DNA of 64,000 bases from Citrobacter amalonaticus (GCF_001559075.2 NZ_CP014015.2:2046001-2110000), one strand, 5' to 3'; counted from the first letter of the stretch, positions 52,162 to 62,740 are shown. Numbers and translations are program-made. The notes: generated from the sequence alone by a model not told the origin.

Positions 52162-52350
52162 ATGTCTGACAACGAACCCGGCACGCAAACTGATTCAACA
52201 TTAGGCTATACCTTTCAAAACGATTTCCTGGCATTAAGCCAGGCTTTTTCATTGCCAGAATTTGATTACACTGATATTTCCCAGCGTGAACAGCTCGCCG
52301 CCGCGATTAAACGCTGGCCGCTGTTGGCTGAATTTGCGCAACAACAATAA
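52162..52350 (+). CDS. bcsR: BcsR, regulatory subunit of cellulose synthase
   Basis: A 62-residue acidic protein whose C-terminal half (FDYTDISQREQLAAAIKRWP) is the BcsR/YhjR core. In E. coli it binds BcsQ and helps assemble the secretion complex. It starts the bcsRQABZC operon, 11 bp before bcsQ, with AAAGGG upstream. Confidence 0.95.
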   Translation: MSDNEPGTQTDSTLGYTFQNDFLALSQAFSLPEFDYTDISQREQLAAAIKRWPLLAEFAQQQ

Positions 52351-52361
52351 GGGAGCCGTGG

Positions 52362-53114
52362 ATGGCCATTCTGGGACTTCAGGGCATACGTGGCGGGGTA
52401 GGCACGACGTCGATCGCGGCTGCGCTGGCCTGGTCATTGCAATTATTAGGGGAAAACGTCCTGGTTGTTGATACCAGCCCCGATAATTTGTTGCGCCTGT
52501 CATTCAACGTCGATTTTACTCATCGCGACGGCTGGGCCAGAGCGATACTTGATGGTCGTGACTGGCAGGAAGGCGGGATGCGTTATACCTCGCAGCTTGA
52601 TTTGCTGCCGTTTGGTCAACTGACGGCGCAGGAGCGGGAATATCCTGACCGCTGGCTGGAACGACTGGGCGGCATCGCGGCGGGCATCCGTGCGCTGAAA
52701 GAGAGTGGACGTTACTCATGGATTTTACTGGATCTGCCCCCGGGTTCCGCGCCGTTGACCCGACAACTGGTCAATGAGAGCGATCACACGCTGGCGATTG
52801 TCAAAGCCGACACCAACTGCCATGTCCGTTTGCATCAGCAGTCGCTGCCGGCGGGCGCGCATATTTTGATTAACGACTTACGCGTTGGCAGTCAGTTGCA
52901 GGACGATCTCTACCAGGTCTGGCTACAGAGTCAGCGTCGTCTGCTGCCGATGGTGATTCACCGCGATGAAGCCGTGGCTGAGTGTATGGCCGCCAAACAG
53001 CCGTTGGGGGAATACCGCAGTGACTCACTGGCCGCAGAAGAAGTGCTGACGCTGGCAAACTGGTGTTTATTACATTACTCAGGCCATAAAACTCCTGTCG
53101 GGAGCGCATCATGA
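52362..53114 (+). CDS. bcsQ: BcsQ, SIMIBI-type ATPase of cellulose synthesis (intact)
   Basis: A 250-residue MinD/ParA-like ATPase required for polar localisation and assembly of the cellulose synthase. The deviant Walker A is GIRGGVGTTSIAAALAW (residues 7-23), and ILLDLPPGSAPLT near 125 is the Walker B area. No internal stop is present, unlike the nonsense mutation of E. coli K-12 that silences cellulose. Overlaps bcsA by four bases. Confidence 0.97.
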   Translation: MAILGLQGIRGGVGTTSIAAALAWSLQLLGENVLVVDTSPDNLLRLSFNVDFTHRDGWARAILDGRDWQEGGMRYTSQLDLLPFGQLTAQEREYPDRWLERLGGIAAGIRALKESGRYSWILLDLPPGSAPLTRQLVNESDHTLAIVKADTNCHVRLHQQSLPAGAHILINDLRVGSQLQDDLYQVWLQSQRRLLPMVIHRDEAVAECMAAKQPLGEYRSDSLAAEEVLTLANWCLLHYSGHKTPVGSAS

Positions 53115-55732
53115 GTGTCCTGTCCCGGTGGCTGCTTATTCCGCCGGTCAGCGCCCGCTTAAGCGAGCGTTATCAGGGTTATCGTCGTCATGGCGCGTCG
53201 TCTTTCAGCGCGGCGCTGGGCTGCCTGTGGGTGATCCTCGCGTGGGTCTTCATCCCACTGGAGCATCCGCGCTGGCAGCGGATCCGTGCCGAACGTAAAG
53301 CGCTCTATCCGCATATTAACGCCGCGCGTCCGCGTCCGTTAGATCCTGCCCGTTACGCCATTCAGACCCTCTGGTTGATGGCGACGTCGCCGCGTCAGGA
53401 GACGACGCAGCCCCGCTGGCAAACCTTCTCCCGTCTGCAAGGCGTCAGAGGGCGTTACCATCAGTGGATGGATGCGCTACCGGGACGCGTGACGCAAAAC
53501 ACCACGCACCTGGATAAACAAAAGGAGCTCGGTCACCTGAGCCCAGGCGCGCGTCGCTTTATTATCGGGATTATTGTCACCTTCTCGTTGATTCTGGCGC
53601 TGATATGCGTGACCCAGCCGTTTAACCCGTTGGCGCAATTTATCTTCCTGATGCTGCTGTGGGGCGTTGCGCTGATCGTGCGCCGCATGCCGGGTCGCTT
53701 CTCTGCGCTGATGCTGATTGTGCTGTCGCTGACGGTATCGTGCCGCTATATCTGGTGGCGCTATACCTCCACGCTGAACTGGGACGATCCGGTGAGTCTG
53801 GTCTGCGGGCTGATTCTGCTGTTTGCCGAAACCTATGCGTGGATTGTGCTGGTGCTGGGTTACTTCCAGGTCGTCTGGCCGCTGAACCGCCAGCCGGTGC
53901 CGCTGCCAAAAGATATGTCGCAGTGGCCGACGGTGGATATCTTTGTGCCAACCTACAACGAAGAGTTACACGTGGTGAAAAACACCATTTACGCGTCGTT
54001 GGGTATCGACTGGCCGAAAGATAAGCTCAATATCTGGATCCTCGACGATGGCGGACGTGAAGAGTTCCGCCAGTTCGCCCAGACCGTGGGGGTGAAATAT
54101 ATTGCCCGTACCACCCATGAACACGCTAAAGCCGGGAACATTAACAACGCGCTGAAATATGCCAAAGGCGAATTTGTTTCGATCTTTGACTGCGACCACG
54201 TGCCGACGCGTTCGTTCCTGCAAATGACGATGGGCTGGTTCCTGAAAGACAAGAAGCTGGCGATGATGCAGACGCCGCACCACTTCTTCTCACCGGACCC
54301 GTTTGAACGTAACCTCGGACGTTTTCGCAAGACGCCAAACGAAGGCACGCTGTTTTACGGTCTGGTACAGGACGGTAATGACATGTGGGATGCCACCTTC
54401 TTCTGCGGTTCCTGTGCGGTGATTCGCCGTAAACCGCTGGATGAAATTGGTGGTATTGCCGTTGAAACGGTGACGGAGGATGCGCATACGTCGCTGCGTC
54501 TGCACCGTCGCGGTTATACCTCCGCGTACATGCGCATTCCGCAGGCGGCAGGGCTGGCGACCGAAAGTTTGTCTGCCCACATCGGTCAGCGTATTCGCTG
54601 GGCGCGCGGGATGGTACAGATTTTCCGACTCGATAACCCGCTGACCGGCAAGGGGCTGAAGTTCGCTCAGCGATTATGTTATGTCAACGCGATGTTCCAC
54701 TTCCTGTCAGGTGTTCCACGACTGATCTTCCTGACCGCTCCGTTGGCGTTCCTGCTGTTGCATGCCTATATCATTTATGCACCCGCGCTGATGATTGCGC
54801 TGTTCGTCCTGCCTCACATGGTCCACGCCAGCCTGACCAACTCGAAGATTCAGGGCAAGTACCGCCACTCCTTCTGGAGTGAGATCTACGAAACGGTGCT
54901 GGCCTGGTACATCGCGCCGCCGACGCTGGTGGCGCTGATCAACCCGCACAAAGGGAAATTTAACGTCACCGCAAAGGGCGGGCTGGTCGAAGAAGAGTAT
55001 GTCGACTGGGTGATTTCCCGTCCGTACATCTACCTGGTGTTGCTTAACCTGTTCGGTGTGGCCGTGGGCGTCTGGCGTTACTTCTACGGGCCGGAAAATG
55101 AAATGCTGACGGTTATCGTCAGCCTGGTGTGGGTGTTCTACAACCTGATTATTCTCGGCGGCGCGGTAGCGGTGTCGGTTGAAAGTAAACAGGTTCGCCG
55201 CTCACACCGTGTTGAAATTTCTATGCCGGCGGCGATTGCCCGTGAGGACGGACACCTGTTCTCGTGCACCGTCCATGATTTCTCCGACGGCGGTCTGGGG
55301 ATCAAGATCAACGGTCAGGCCCAGGTGCTGGAAGGGCAGAAGGTGAATTTACTGCTCAAACGCGGCCAGCAGGAATATGTCTTCCCGACGCAGGTGGCGC
55401 GCGTTTGGGGTGAACAGGTGGGGCTGCAACTGATGCCGCTGACCACCAAACAGCATATCGATTTTGTGCAATGTACGTTTGCCCGTGCTGATACATGGGC
55501 GCTCTGGCAGGACAGCTATCCGGAAGATAAACCGCTGGAAAGCCTGTTGGATATTCTGAAGCTGGGTTTCCGTGGCTATCGCCATCTTGCGGAATTCTCC
55601 CCGTCTTCCGTCAAAATAGTTTTCCGGTCTTTGACTTCTCTGGTTTCCTGGGTTGTGTCGTTCATTCCACGCCGTCCGGAGCAGGACGAGGTGGCGGTGC
55701 AACAGCCGGATCAGGTTATGGCTCAACAATGA
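53111..55732 (+). CDS. bcsA: Cellulose synthase catalytic subunit BcsA
   Basis: An 873-residue inner-membrane glycosyltransferase (GT2) that polymerises UDP-glucose into beta-1,4-glucan and exports it. Motifs in order: ILDDGGREEF near 310, DCDHVPT near 360 (DxD), TEDAHTS near 454 (TED catalytic base), and QRIRWARG near 492 (QxxRW). The C-terminal PilZ domain has RRSHR near 695 and DFSDGGLGI near 720 for c-di-GMP activation. Membrane helices flank the catalytic domain. The upstream bcsQ and downstream bcsB are tightly spaced. Confidence 0.98.
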   Translation: MSVLSRWLLIPPVSARLSERYQGYRRHGASSFSAALGCLWVILAWVFIPLEHPRWQRIRAERKALYPHINAARPRPLDPARYAIQTLWLMATSPRQETTQPRWQTFSRLQGVRGRYHQWMDALPGRVTQNTTHLDKQKELGHLSPGARRFIIGIIVTFSLILALICVTQPFNPLAQFIFLMLLWGVALIVRRMPGRFSALMLIVLSLTVSCRYIWWRYTSTLNWDDPVSLVCGLILLFAETYAWIVLVLGYFQVVWPLNRQPVPLPKDMSQWPTVDIFVPTYNEELHVVKNTIYASLGIDWPKDKLNIWILDDGGREEFRQFAQTVGVKYIARTTHEHAKAGNINNALKYAKGEFVSIFDCDHVPTRSFLQMTMGWFLKDKKLAMMQTPHHFFSPDPFERNLGRFRKTPNEGTLFYGLVQDGNDMWDATFFCGSCAVIRRKPLDEIGGIAVETVTEDAHTSLRLHRRGYTSAYMRIPQAAGLATESLSAHIGQRIRWARGMVQIFRLDNPLTGKGLKFAQRLCYVNAMFHFLSGVPRLIFLTAPLAFLLLHAYIIYAPALMIALFVLPHMVHASLTNSKIQGKYRHSFWSEIYETVLAWYIAPPTLVALINPHKGKFNVTAKGGLVEEEYVDWVISRPYIYLVLLNLFGVAVGVWRYFYGPENEMLTVIVSLVWVFYNLIILGGAVAVSVESKQVRRSHRVEISMPAAIAREDGHLFSCTVHDFSDGGLGIKINGQAQVLEGQKVNLLLKRGQQEYVFPTQVARVWGEQVGLQLMPLTTKQHIDFVQCTFARADTWALWQDSYPEDKPLESLLDILKLGFRGYRHLAEFSPSSVKIVFRSLTSLVSWVVSFIPRRPEQDEVAVQQPDQVMAQQ

Positions 55733-55742
55733 TGATAACGCG

Positions 55743-58097
55743 ATGAAAAGAAAACTTTCCTGGATTTGTGCAGTGGCAATGGGGATGAGCGCAATCCCTT
55801 CTTTCATGACGAATGCGACGCCTGCAACACAACCACTGATAAACACTGAGCCAACCGTGGCCCCGGCGGCGGCCCCTGCACAGGCAGATGAAAATCAGCC
55901 GGTGGGTCAGGTCATGCCGGGCGTTCAGGGGGCTGATGCGCCGATTGTGGCGCAGAATGGCCCCTCCCGTGACGTGAAACTGACGTTTGCGCAGATCGCG
56001 CCGCCGCCGGGCAGCATGGTGCTGCGTGGCGTGAACCCTAACGGCAGTATTGAATTTGGCATGCGCAGCGATGAAGTGGTCTCCAGAGCCGTGCTGAATC
56101 TGGAGTACACCCCATCGCCGTCCCTGCTGCCGATACAGTCGCAGCTTAAGGTCTATCTGAACGATGAGCTGATGGGCGTGCTGCCGGTCACCCAGGAACA
56201 GTTGGGCAAAAAGACGCTGGCGCAAATGCCGATCAACCCGTTGTTTATCACCGACTTTAACCGCGTGCGGCTGGAGTTCGTCGGCCACTATCAGCAGGTT
56301 TGTGAAAACCCGGCCAGCAGTACGCTGTGGCTGGACGTCGGTCGCAGCAGCATGCTGGACCTCACCTACCAGACGCTGGAAGTGCAAAACGATCTCTCGC
56401 ACTTCCCGGTACCGTTCTTCGATCCACGCGACAACCGCGCGGTGACGCTGCCAATGGTCTTTGCCGGCTCGCCGGATCGTACCCTGCAACAGGCGGCGTC
56501 AATCGTATCGTCCTGGTTTGGTTCCCGGGCGGGCTGGCGAGGTCAGCACTTCCCGGTGCTGTACAACACGCTGCCGGATCGTAATGCGATCGTCTTTGCC
56601 ACTAACGACAAGCGACCTGATTTCCTGCGTGAACATCCGCCGGTGAAAGCGCCGGTGATCGAAATGATCAGCCATCCGGATAACCCTTATGTGAAGCTGC
56701 TGGTGGTGTTTGGTCGTGACGACAACGATCTGCTGCAGGCCGCGAAAGGGATCGCCCAGGGCAACATTCTCTTTCGCGGTAGCAGTGTGGAAGTGAACGA
56801 GGTGAAACCGCTGCTGGCGCGTAAACCGTACGATGCGCCAAACTGGGTGCGCACCGATCGTCCGGTAACCTTCGGCGAACTGAAAACCTATGAAGAGCAG
56901 TTGCAGTCCACCGGGATGGAACCTGCGGCGATCAACGTCTCTCTGAACCTGCCGCCGGATCTCTATCTGCTGCGCAGTACCGGTATTGATATGAACCTCA
57001 ATTACCGTTACACCACGCCGCCGACCAAAGACAGCTCGCGCATGGATATCAGTCTGAACAACCAGTTCCTGCAAGCCTTTAGTCTGACCAGCAATGAGAA
57101 GAGCAACCGTCTGTTGCTGCGTCTGCCGGTACTGCAAGGGCTGTTGGACGGAAAAACGGATGTTGCCATTCCGGCGCTGAAACTGGGTGCGATGAACCAA
57201 CTGCGGTTTGACTTCGAGTACATGAACCCGATGCCGGGCGGCTCGGTTGAAAACTGTGTTACCTTCCAGCCGGTGCCGAACCATGTGGTGATTGGCGACG
57301 ACTCCACCATCGACTTCTCGAAGTACTACCACTTCATTGCGATGCCGGATCTGCGCGCGTTTGCGAACGCGGGCTTCCCGTTCAGCCGCATGGCGGATCT
57401 GTCGGAAACCATCACCGTGATGCCGAAAACGCCGAACGAAGCGCAGATGGAAACGCTGCTCGACGCCACCGCGACCATTGGCGCCCAAACCGGTTTCCCG
57501 GCGATTAACCTGACCATCACCGATGACAGCAGCCAGATTCAGGGCAAAGATGCGGACATTCTGATTATCGGCTCGATCCCGGACAAACTGAAAGACGACA
57601 AGCGTATCGACCTGTTGGTCCAGGCGGCGGAAAGCTGGGTGAAAACCCCGATGCGTCAGACGACGTTCCCGAGCATCATGCCTGATGAAGCCGATCGTAA
57701 AGCGGATGCGCAGGCGACGGTAACGTCAAGTGGACCGATGGCGGCGGTCGTCGGCTTCCAGTCGCCGTTTAACGATCAGCGTAGCGTGGTGGCGCTGCTG
57801 GCGGACAGTCCGCGTGGCTACGAGTTGCTGAACCAGGCCATCAATGACAGCGGCAAACGGGCGGCGATGTTTGGTTCCGTCTCGGTGATCCGTGAATCTG
57901 GCGTGAACAGTTTACGTGTTGGCGATATTTACTACGTGGGCCATCTGCCGTGGTTTGAACGTCTGTGGTATGCGCTGGCTAACCATCCGGTGCTGTTAGC
58001 GGTGCTGGCGGCGATCAGCGTGGTATTACTGGCCTGGGTGCTGTGGCGTCTGCTGCGCATCATCAGTCGCCGCCGTCTCGATCCGGATCATGAGTGA
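55743..58097 (+). CDS. bcsB: Cellulose synthase periplasmic subunit BcsB
   Basis: A 784-residue periplasmic protein with an N-terminal signal (MKRKLSWICAVAMGMSAIPS...) and one C-terminal membrane helix (HPVLLAVLAAISVVLLAWV, near 760). Carbohydrate-binding and flavodoxin-like domains guide the glucan from BcsA. The ATG at 55743 matches E. coli; an earlier frame start at 55653 lies inside bcsA. It begins ten bases after bcsA, and the Pro/Ala-rich linker near 25-55 differs slightly in length from E. coli (779). Confidence 0.97.
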   Translation: MKRKLSWICAVAMGMSAIPSFMTNATPATQPLINTEPTVAPAAAPAQADENQPVGQVMPGVQGADAPIVAQNGPSRDVKLTFAQIAPPPGSMVLRGVNPNGSIEFGMRSDEVVSRAVLNLEYTPSPSLLPIQSQLKVYLNDELMGVLPVTQEQLGKKTLAQMPINPLFITDFNRVRLEFVGHYQQVCENPASSTLWLDVGRSSMLDLTYQTLEVQNDLSHFPVPFFDPRDNRAVTLPMVFAGSPDRTLQQAASIVSSWFGSRAGWRGQHFPVLYNTLPDRNAIVFATNDKRPDFLREHPPVKAPVIEMISHPDNPYVKLLVVFGRDDNDLLQAAKGIAQGNILFRGSSVEVNEVKPLLARKPYDAPNWVRTDRPVTFGELKTYEEQLQSTGMEPAAINVSLNLPPDLYLLRSTGIDMNLNYRYTTPPTKDSSRMDISLNNQFLQAFSLTSNEKSNRLLLRLPVLQGLLDGKTDVAIPALKLGAMNQLRFDFEYMNPMPGGSVENCVTFQPVPNHVVIGDDSTIDFSKYYHFIAMPDLRAFANAGFPFSRMADLSETITVMPKTPNEAQMETLLDATATIGAQTGFPAINLTITDDSSQIQGKDADILIIGSIPDKLKDDKRIDLLVQAAESWVKTPMRQTTFPSIMPDEADRKADAQATVTSSGPMAAVVGFQSPFNDQRSVVALLADSPRGYELLNQAINDSGKRAAMFGSVSVIRESGVNSLRVGDIYYVGHLPWFERLWYALANHPVLLAVLAAISVVLLAWVLWRLLRIISRRRLDPDHE

Positions 58098-58103
58098 TAA
58101 ATA

Positions 58104-59210
58104 ATGAACGCGTTGCGAAGTGGGATAGTCATGGTGTTAATGCTGGCCGCACTGAGTGTACAGGCGGCCTGTACCTGGCCCGAGTGGGATCAATTTAAAA
58201 AGGATTACATCAGTCAGGAAGGGCGGGTGATTGATCCCAGCGACGCACGCAAAATCACCACCTCGGAAGGGCAAAGCTATGCGATGTTCTTTGCTCTTGC
58301 CGCCAACGATCGCCAGTCCTTTGACCAGCTACTGGACTGGACGCAGAACAACCTCGCGCAAGGGTCGTTGCAGGAACATCTGCCCGCCTGGCTGTGGGGA
58401 CAGAAAGATCCCTCCACCTGGGCGGTGCTGGATAGCAACTCGGCTTCTGACGGTGATATCTGGATCGCGTGGTCGCTGCTGGAAGCGGGACGCTTGTGGA
58501 AAGAACCGCGCTATACCGACATCGGCAAAGCCTTGCTGAAACGTATTGCCAGCGAAGAAGTGGTGACGGTGCCGGGGCTGGGCTCCATGCTGTTGCCCGG
58601 CAAGATTGGTTTTGCCGAAGCCAACGCCTGGCGCTTTAATCCGAGCTATCTGCCGCCGCAGCTGGCGCAGTATTTCACCCGTTTCGGCGCGCCGTGGTCC
58701 ACTCTGCGTGAAACCAACCAGAGACTGCTGTTAGAAACGGCACCGAAAGGTTTCTCGCCGGACTGGGTCCGTTACGAGAAAAACAAAGGCTGGCAATTAA
58801 AGGCAGAGAAAACGCTGGTCAGCAGTTACGACGCGATTCGCGTCTATCTGTGGGCGGGCATGATGCATGACGGCGACCCGCAGAAAGCGCGGCTGCTGGC
58901 AAAATTCAAACCGATGGCAACCCTGACAACTAAAAACGGTCTCCCGCCGGAGAAAGTGGACGTCGCCAGCGGCAAAGCGCAGGGCAATGGCCCGGTAGGC
59001 TTTTCTGCGGCCTTACTGCCTTTCCTGCAAAACCGCGACGCACAAGCGGTGCAGCGACAGCGCGTAACGGACCATTTCCCCGGCAGCGATGCCTATTACA
59101 GCTACGTGCTAACCCTCTTCGGACAAGGGTGGGATCAGCATCGTTATCGCTTCACCGCCAAAGGTGAGTTACTACCTGACTGGGGCCAGGAATGCGCAAG
59201 TTCAAATTGA
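58104..59210 (+). CDS. bcsZ: Periplasmic endo-beta-1,4-glucanase BcsZ
   Basis: A 368-residue GH8 cellulase with a signal peptide (cleavage near VQAAC, residue 21). The catalytic acid Glu lies near residue 55 in TTSEGQSYAMFFALAAND, and the nucleophile-side Asp region in SASDGDIWIAWSLLEAG near 112. It trims cellulose during export. It begins six bases after bcsB and overlaps bcsC by 19 bp. Confidence 0.97.
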   Translation: MNALRSGIVMVLMLAALSVQAACTWPEWDQFKKDYISQEGRVIDPSDARKITTSEGQSYAMFFALAANDRQSFDQLLDWTQNNLAQGSLQEHLPAWLWGQKDPSTWAVLDSNSASDGDIWIAWSLLEAGRLWKEPRYTDIGKALLKRIASEEVVTVPGLGSMLLPGKIGFAEANAWRFNPSYLPPQLAQYFTRFGAPWSTLRETNQRLLLETAPKGFSPDWVRYEKNKGWQLKAEKTLVSSYDAIRVYLWAGMMHDGDPQKARLLAKFKPMATLTTKNGLPPEKVDVASGKAQGNGPVGFSAALLPFLQNRDAQAVQRQRVTDHFPGSDAYYSYVLTLFGQGWDQHRYRFTAKGELLPDWGQECASSN

Positions 59211-62200
59211 GTTTACTCGGGGTTTCACTCGGCATTGCCCTGATGCCCTTTGCCGACGCCGCGCCGTCGGCGCAACAGCAGTTGCTGGAGCAGGTGCGGC
59301 TGGGAGAAGCAACGCACCGTGAAGATCTGGTGCGCCAGTCGCTCTATCGCCTCGAACTGATTGACCCGAATAATCCGGATGTTATTGCCGCTCGCTTTCG
59401 TTACATGCTGCGTCAGGGCGATAACGACGGCGCGCAGAAACAGCTTGATCGACTTTCTCAGTTAGCGCCAAGTTCTGACGCCTATAAATCGTCGCAAACC
59501 ACCATGCTGTTAGCGACGCCGGATGGGCGTCAGTCGATACAGCAGGCGCGTCTACAGGCGACAACCGGGCATGCCGAAGAGGCTGTCGCCGCCTACGATA
59601 AGTTATTCAAGGGCAACCCGCCGGAAGGCGACCTGGAAGTGGAGTACTGGAGCGCGGTGGCAAAAATTCCGGCCCGCCGCAATCAGGCGATCAATCAGCT
59701 CAAGGCGATTAACGCCCGCAGTCCGGGCAATAACCCATTGCAAAATACGCTGGCGCAACTGCTGTTTGATAACGATCGCCCGGCCGAAGGCTTTGTGATT
59801 CTGGAGCAGATGGCGAAATCCAACACCGGGCGGAATGCCGCGGCCACTATCTGGTACACCCAGATCAAGGATCTGCCGGTCAGCGACGCCAGCGTGAAGG
59901 CGCTGCAAAAATACCTCACGGTATTCAGCGAGGGGGACAGCGTGGCCGCTGCGCGCAGTAAGCTCAGCGAACAGCAAAAACAGCTCTCCGATCCGACATT
60001 CCGCGCGCGTGCGCAGGGTCTGGCGGCAGTCGACGCTGGTCAGGGTGGACGGGCGGTTTCTGAATTACAGCAGGCGGTGAGAGCCAACCAAAGCGACAGC
60101 GAAGCCGTGGGCGCGCTGGGGCAGGCCTACTCTCAGCGGGGCGATCGCGCCAGCGCCGTTGCGCAGTTTAAGAAAGCGCTGGCGATGGATCCGCAAAGCG
60201 GGAGCCGCAGCAAGTGGGAAAGCTTGCTGAAAGTGAACAGTTACTGGCTGGCGATTCAACAGGGCGATGCCGCGCTGAAAGCCAACAATATTGACCAGGC
60301 TGAACGTCTCTATCAGCAGGCCAGAAACATCGACAATACCGACAGCTATGCGGTGCTGGGGCTGGGCGATGCGGCAATGGCGCGGAAAGATTATCCGGCT
60401 GCCGAGCGCTACTACCAGCAGACGCTGCGCATGGACAGCGGCAATACCAACGCCGTACGCGGTCTGGCAAACCTCTATCGCGCGCAGTCGCCGGAGAAAG
60501 CCTCCGCGTTTATCGCCACGCTCTCTGCCAGCCAGCGTCGCAGTATTGATGATATTGAACGTGGACTGGAAAACGATCGCCTGGCGCAGCAGGCCGAAAC
60601 GCTGGAGAACCAGGGCAACTGGGCACAGGCTGCGGAGCTGCAACGCCGCCGACTGGCGCTGGATCCAGGCAGCGTCTGGATAACGTATCGTCTGTCACGC
60701 GATCTGTGGCAGGCCGGGCAGCGTAGCCAGGCCGATGCGCAGATGAGTGAGCTGGCACGTCAGAAACCCAACGACCCGGAACAAGTGTATGCGTATGGGC
60801 TGTACCTGTCCGGCAATGATCAGGATCGGGCGGCGTTGGCGCACATCAACAGCCTGCCGCGCAGTCAGTGGAACAGTAACATTCAGGAACTGGCCGACCG
60901 CCTGCAAAGCAACCAGGTGCTGGAAACGGCTAACCGTCTGCGCGACAGCGGCCGGGAGGCTGAGGCGGAAGCGCTGTTACGCCAACAGCCTGCCTCCACC
61001 CGTCTCGATTTAACGCTGGCCGACTGGGCGCAGCAGCGTGGGGAATACAATGCGGCGCGAGGCGCTTACGACGCCGTGCTGGCGCGCGAACCGGACAACG
61101 TCGATGCGATGCTGGGGCTGACGGAAGTGTACATCGCCCAGGGCGACAAGCCTGCCGCGCGAGCGCAACTGACAAAACTGCCCGCAACGCAGACACCGTC
61201 AATCAACATGCAGCGGCGAATCGCGCTGGCGCAAATGCAGCTTGGCGACACCACTGCGGCACAACAGACCTTCAATACTTTGATTCCGCAGGCCAAAGCG
61301 CAGCCGCCATCAATGGAAAGCGCGATGGTGCTGCGTGACGCCGCGAATTTTCAGGCGCAGAGCGGCGAGCCGCAACAGGCGCTGGATACGTACAAAGACG
61401 CGATGGTGGCGTCCGGCATCACGCCAACGCGTCCGCAGGATAATGACACCTTTACCCGTCTGACCCGTAACGATGAAAAAGATGACTGGCTGAAGCGTGG
61501 CGTACGCAGCGATGCGGCGGATTTATATCGTCAGCAGGATCTGAACGTCACGCTGGAGCATGACTATTGGGGATCGAGCGGTACCGGCGGCTATTCTGAT
61601 CTGAAAGCGCATACCACCATGCTGCATGTGGATGCGCCGTATTCGGACGGTCGTATGTTCTTCCGTACCGATCTGGTCAACATGAACGCGGGCAGCTTCT
61701 CAACAGATGCAAATGGTCGCTACGACAATAACTGGGGCACCTGTACGCTGGAAGACTGTAGCGGCAGCCGTAGCCAGTCGGACACGGGGGCGAGCGTTGC
61801 CGTTGGCTGGAAGAATGACACCTGGAGCTGGGATATCGGCACCACGCCGATGGGCTTCAACGTCGTCGATGTGGTCGGCGGCGTCAGTTACAGCAATGAC
61901 ATTGGGCCGCTGGGTTATACCCTGAACGCGCACCGCCGTCCGATTTCCAGTTCGCTGCTCGCCTTTGGCGGACAGAAAGATGCGCAGAGCCACAACGGCG
62001 ACAGCAACGACGTTAACACCGGTAAAAAATGGGGGGGCGTTCGCGCGGACGGCGGCGGGATTAGCCTCAGCTACGACAAAGGTGAAGCCAACGGCGTCTG
62101 GGCGTCACTCGGCGCCGATCAGTTAACCGGAAAAAATGTCGAGGATAACTGGCGCGTCCGGTGGATGACCGGTTACTACTACAAAATCATCAACGAGAAT

Positions 62201-62689
62201 AATCGCCGCGTTACCGTGGGCCTGAACAATATGATCTGGCACTACGACAAAGACCTGAGCGGTTATTCGCTGGGCCACGGCGGCTACTACAGTCCGCAGG
62301 AATACTTGTCCTTCGCGGTGCCGGTGATGTGGCGTCAGCGCACGGAAAACTGGTCCTGGGAACTGGGAGGCTCCGTATCCTGGTCGCATTCGCGCACCAA
62401 AACCATGCCGCGTTATCCGTTACTGAATCTGATTCCGTCGGATTACCGCCAGGAAGCCAGCGAACAAACTAACGGCGGCGGCAGCAGCCAGGGCTTTGGT
62501 TATACCGCGCGGGCGCTGATCGAGCGTCGGGTGACCTCTAACTGGTTTGTCGGGACCGCGGTGGATATTCAACAGGCAAAAGACTACGCGCCAAGCCATT
62601 TACTGCTGTATGTTCGCTATTCCGCCGCAGGATGGCAGGGTGATATGGATTTACCGCCGCAGCCGTTGGTACCGTACGCAGACTGGTAA
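59192..62689 (+). CDS. bcsC: Cellulose export protein BcsC
   Basis: A 1165-residue outer-membrane export protein. The signal peptide ends near ADAAPSAQ (residue 23). Roughly 20 TPR-like repeats fill residues 40-790 (for example LGLGDAAMARKDYPAAERYY near 390). The C-terminal 350 residues form the 16-strand beta barrel, which starts near VTLEHDYWGSSGTGGY (785). Compared with E. coli (1157), it has about eight extra residues around KDAQSHNGDSNDVNTGKKWG (near 930), probably a loop of the barrel. It overlaps bcsZ by 19 bp. Confidence 0.97.
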   Translation: MRKFKLSLLGVSLGIALMPFADAAPSAQQQLLEQVRLGEATHREDLVRQSLYRLELIDPNNPDVIAARFRYMLRQGDNDGAQKQLDRLSQLAPSSDAYKSSQTTMLLATPDGRQSIQQARLQATTGHAEEAVAAYDKLFKGNPPEGDLEVEYWSAVAKIPARRNQAINQLKAINARSPGNNPLQNTLAQLLFDNDRPAEGFVILEQMAKSNTGRNAAATIWYTQIKDLPVSDASVKALQKYLTVFSEGDSVAAARSKLSEQQKQLSDPTFRARAQGLAAVDAGQGGRAVSELQQAVRANQSDSEAVGALGQAYSQRGDRASAVAQFKKALAMDPQSGSRSKWESLLKVNSYWLAIQQGDAALKANNIDQAERLYQQARNIDNTDSYAVLGLGDAAMARKDYPAAERYYQQTLRMDSGNTNAVRGLANLYRAQSPEKASAFIATLSASQRRSIDDIERGLENDRLAQQAETLENQGNWAQAAELQRRRLALDPGSVWITYRLSRDLWQAGQRSQADAQMSELARQKPNDPEQVYAYGLYLSGNDQDRAALAHINSLPRSQWNSNIQELADRLQSNQVLETANRLRDSGREAEAEALLRQQPASTRLDLTLADWAQQRGEYNAARGAYDAVLAREPDNVDAMLGLTEVYIAQGDKPAARAQLTKLPATQTPSINMQRRIALAQMQLGDTTAAQQTFNTLIPQAKAQPPSMESAMVLRDAANFQAQSGEPQQALDTYKDAMVASGITPTRPQDNDTFTRLTRNDEKDDWLKRGVRSDAADLYRQQDLNVTLEHDYWGSSGTGGYSDLKAHTTMLHVDAPYSDGRMFFRTDLVNMNAGSFSTDANGRYDNNWGTCTLEDCSGSRSQSDTGASVAVGWKNDTWSWDIGTTPMGFNVVDVVGGVSYSNDIGPLGYTLNAHRRPISSSLLAFGGQKDAQSHNGDSNDVNTGKKWGGVRADGGGISLSYDKGEANGVWASLGADQLTGKNVEDNWRVRWMTGYYYKIINENNRRVTVGLNNMIWHYDKDLSGYSLGHGGYYSPQEYLSFAVPVMWRQRTENWSWELGGSVSWSHSRTKTMPRYPLLNLIPSDYRQEASEQTNGGGSSQGFGYTARALIERRVTSNWFVGTAVDIQQAKDYAPSHLLLYVRYSAAGWQGDMDLPPQPLVPYADW

Positions 62690-62740
62690 TCAGAAAAGTC
62701 CTTTTCAGACACAGCCTCTCTCAATGCCGCCGCGATCGGG

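Noticed and set aside
56499..57488. A 329-codon open frame antisense to bcsB
   Set aside because: Shadow of bcsB in the opposite frame; composition typical of antisense reading.
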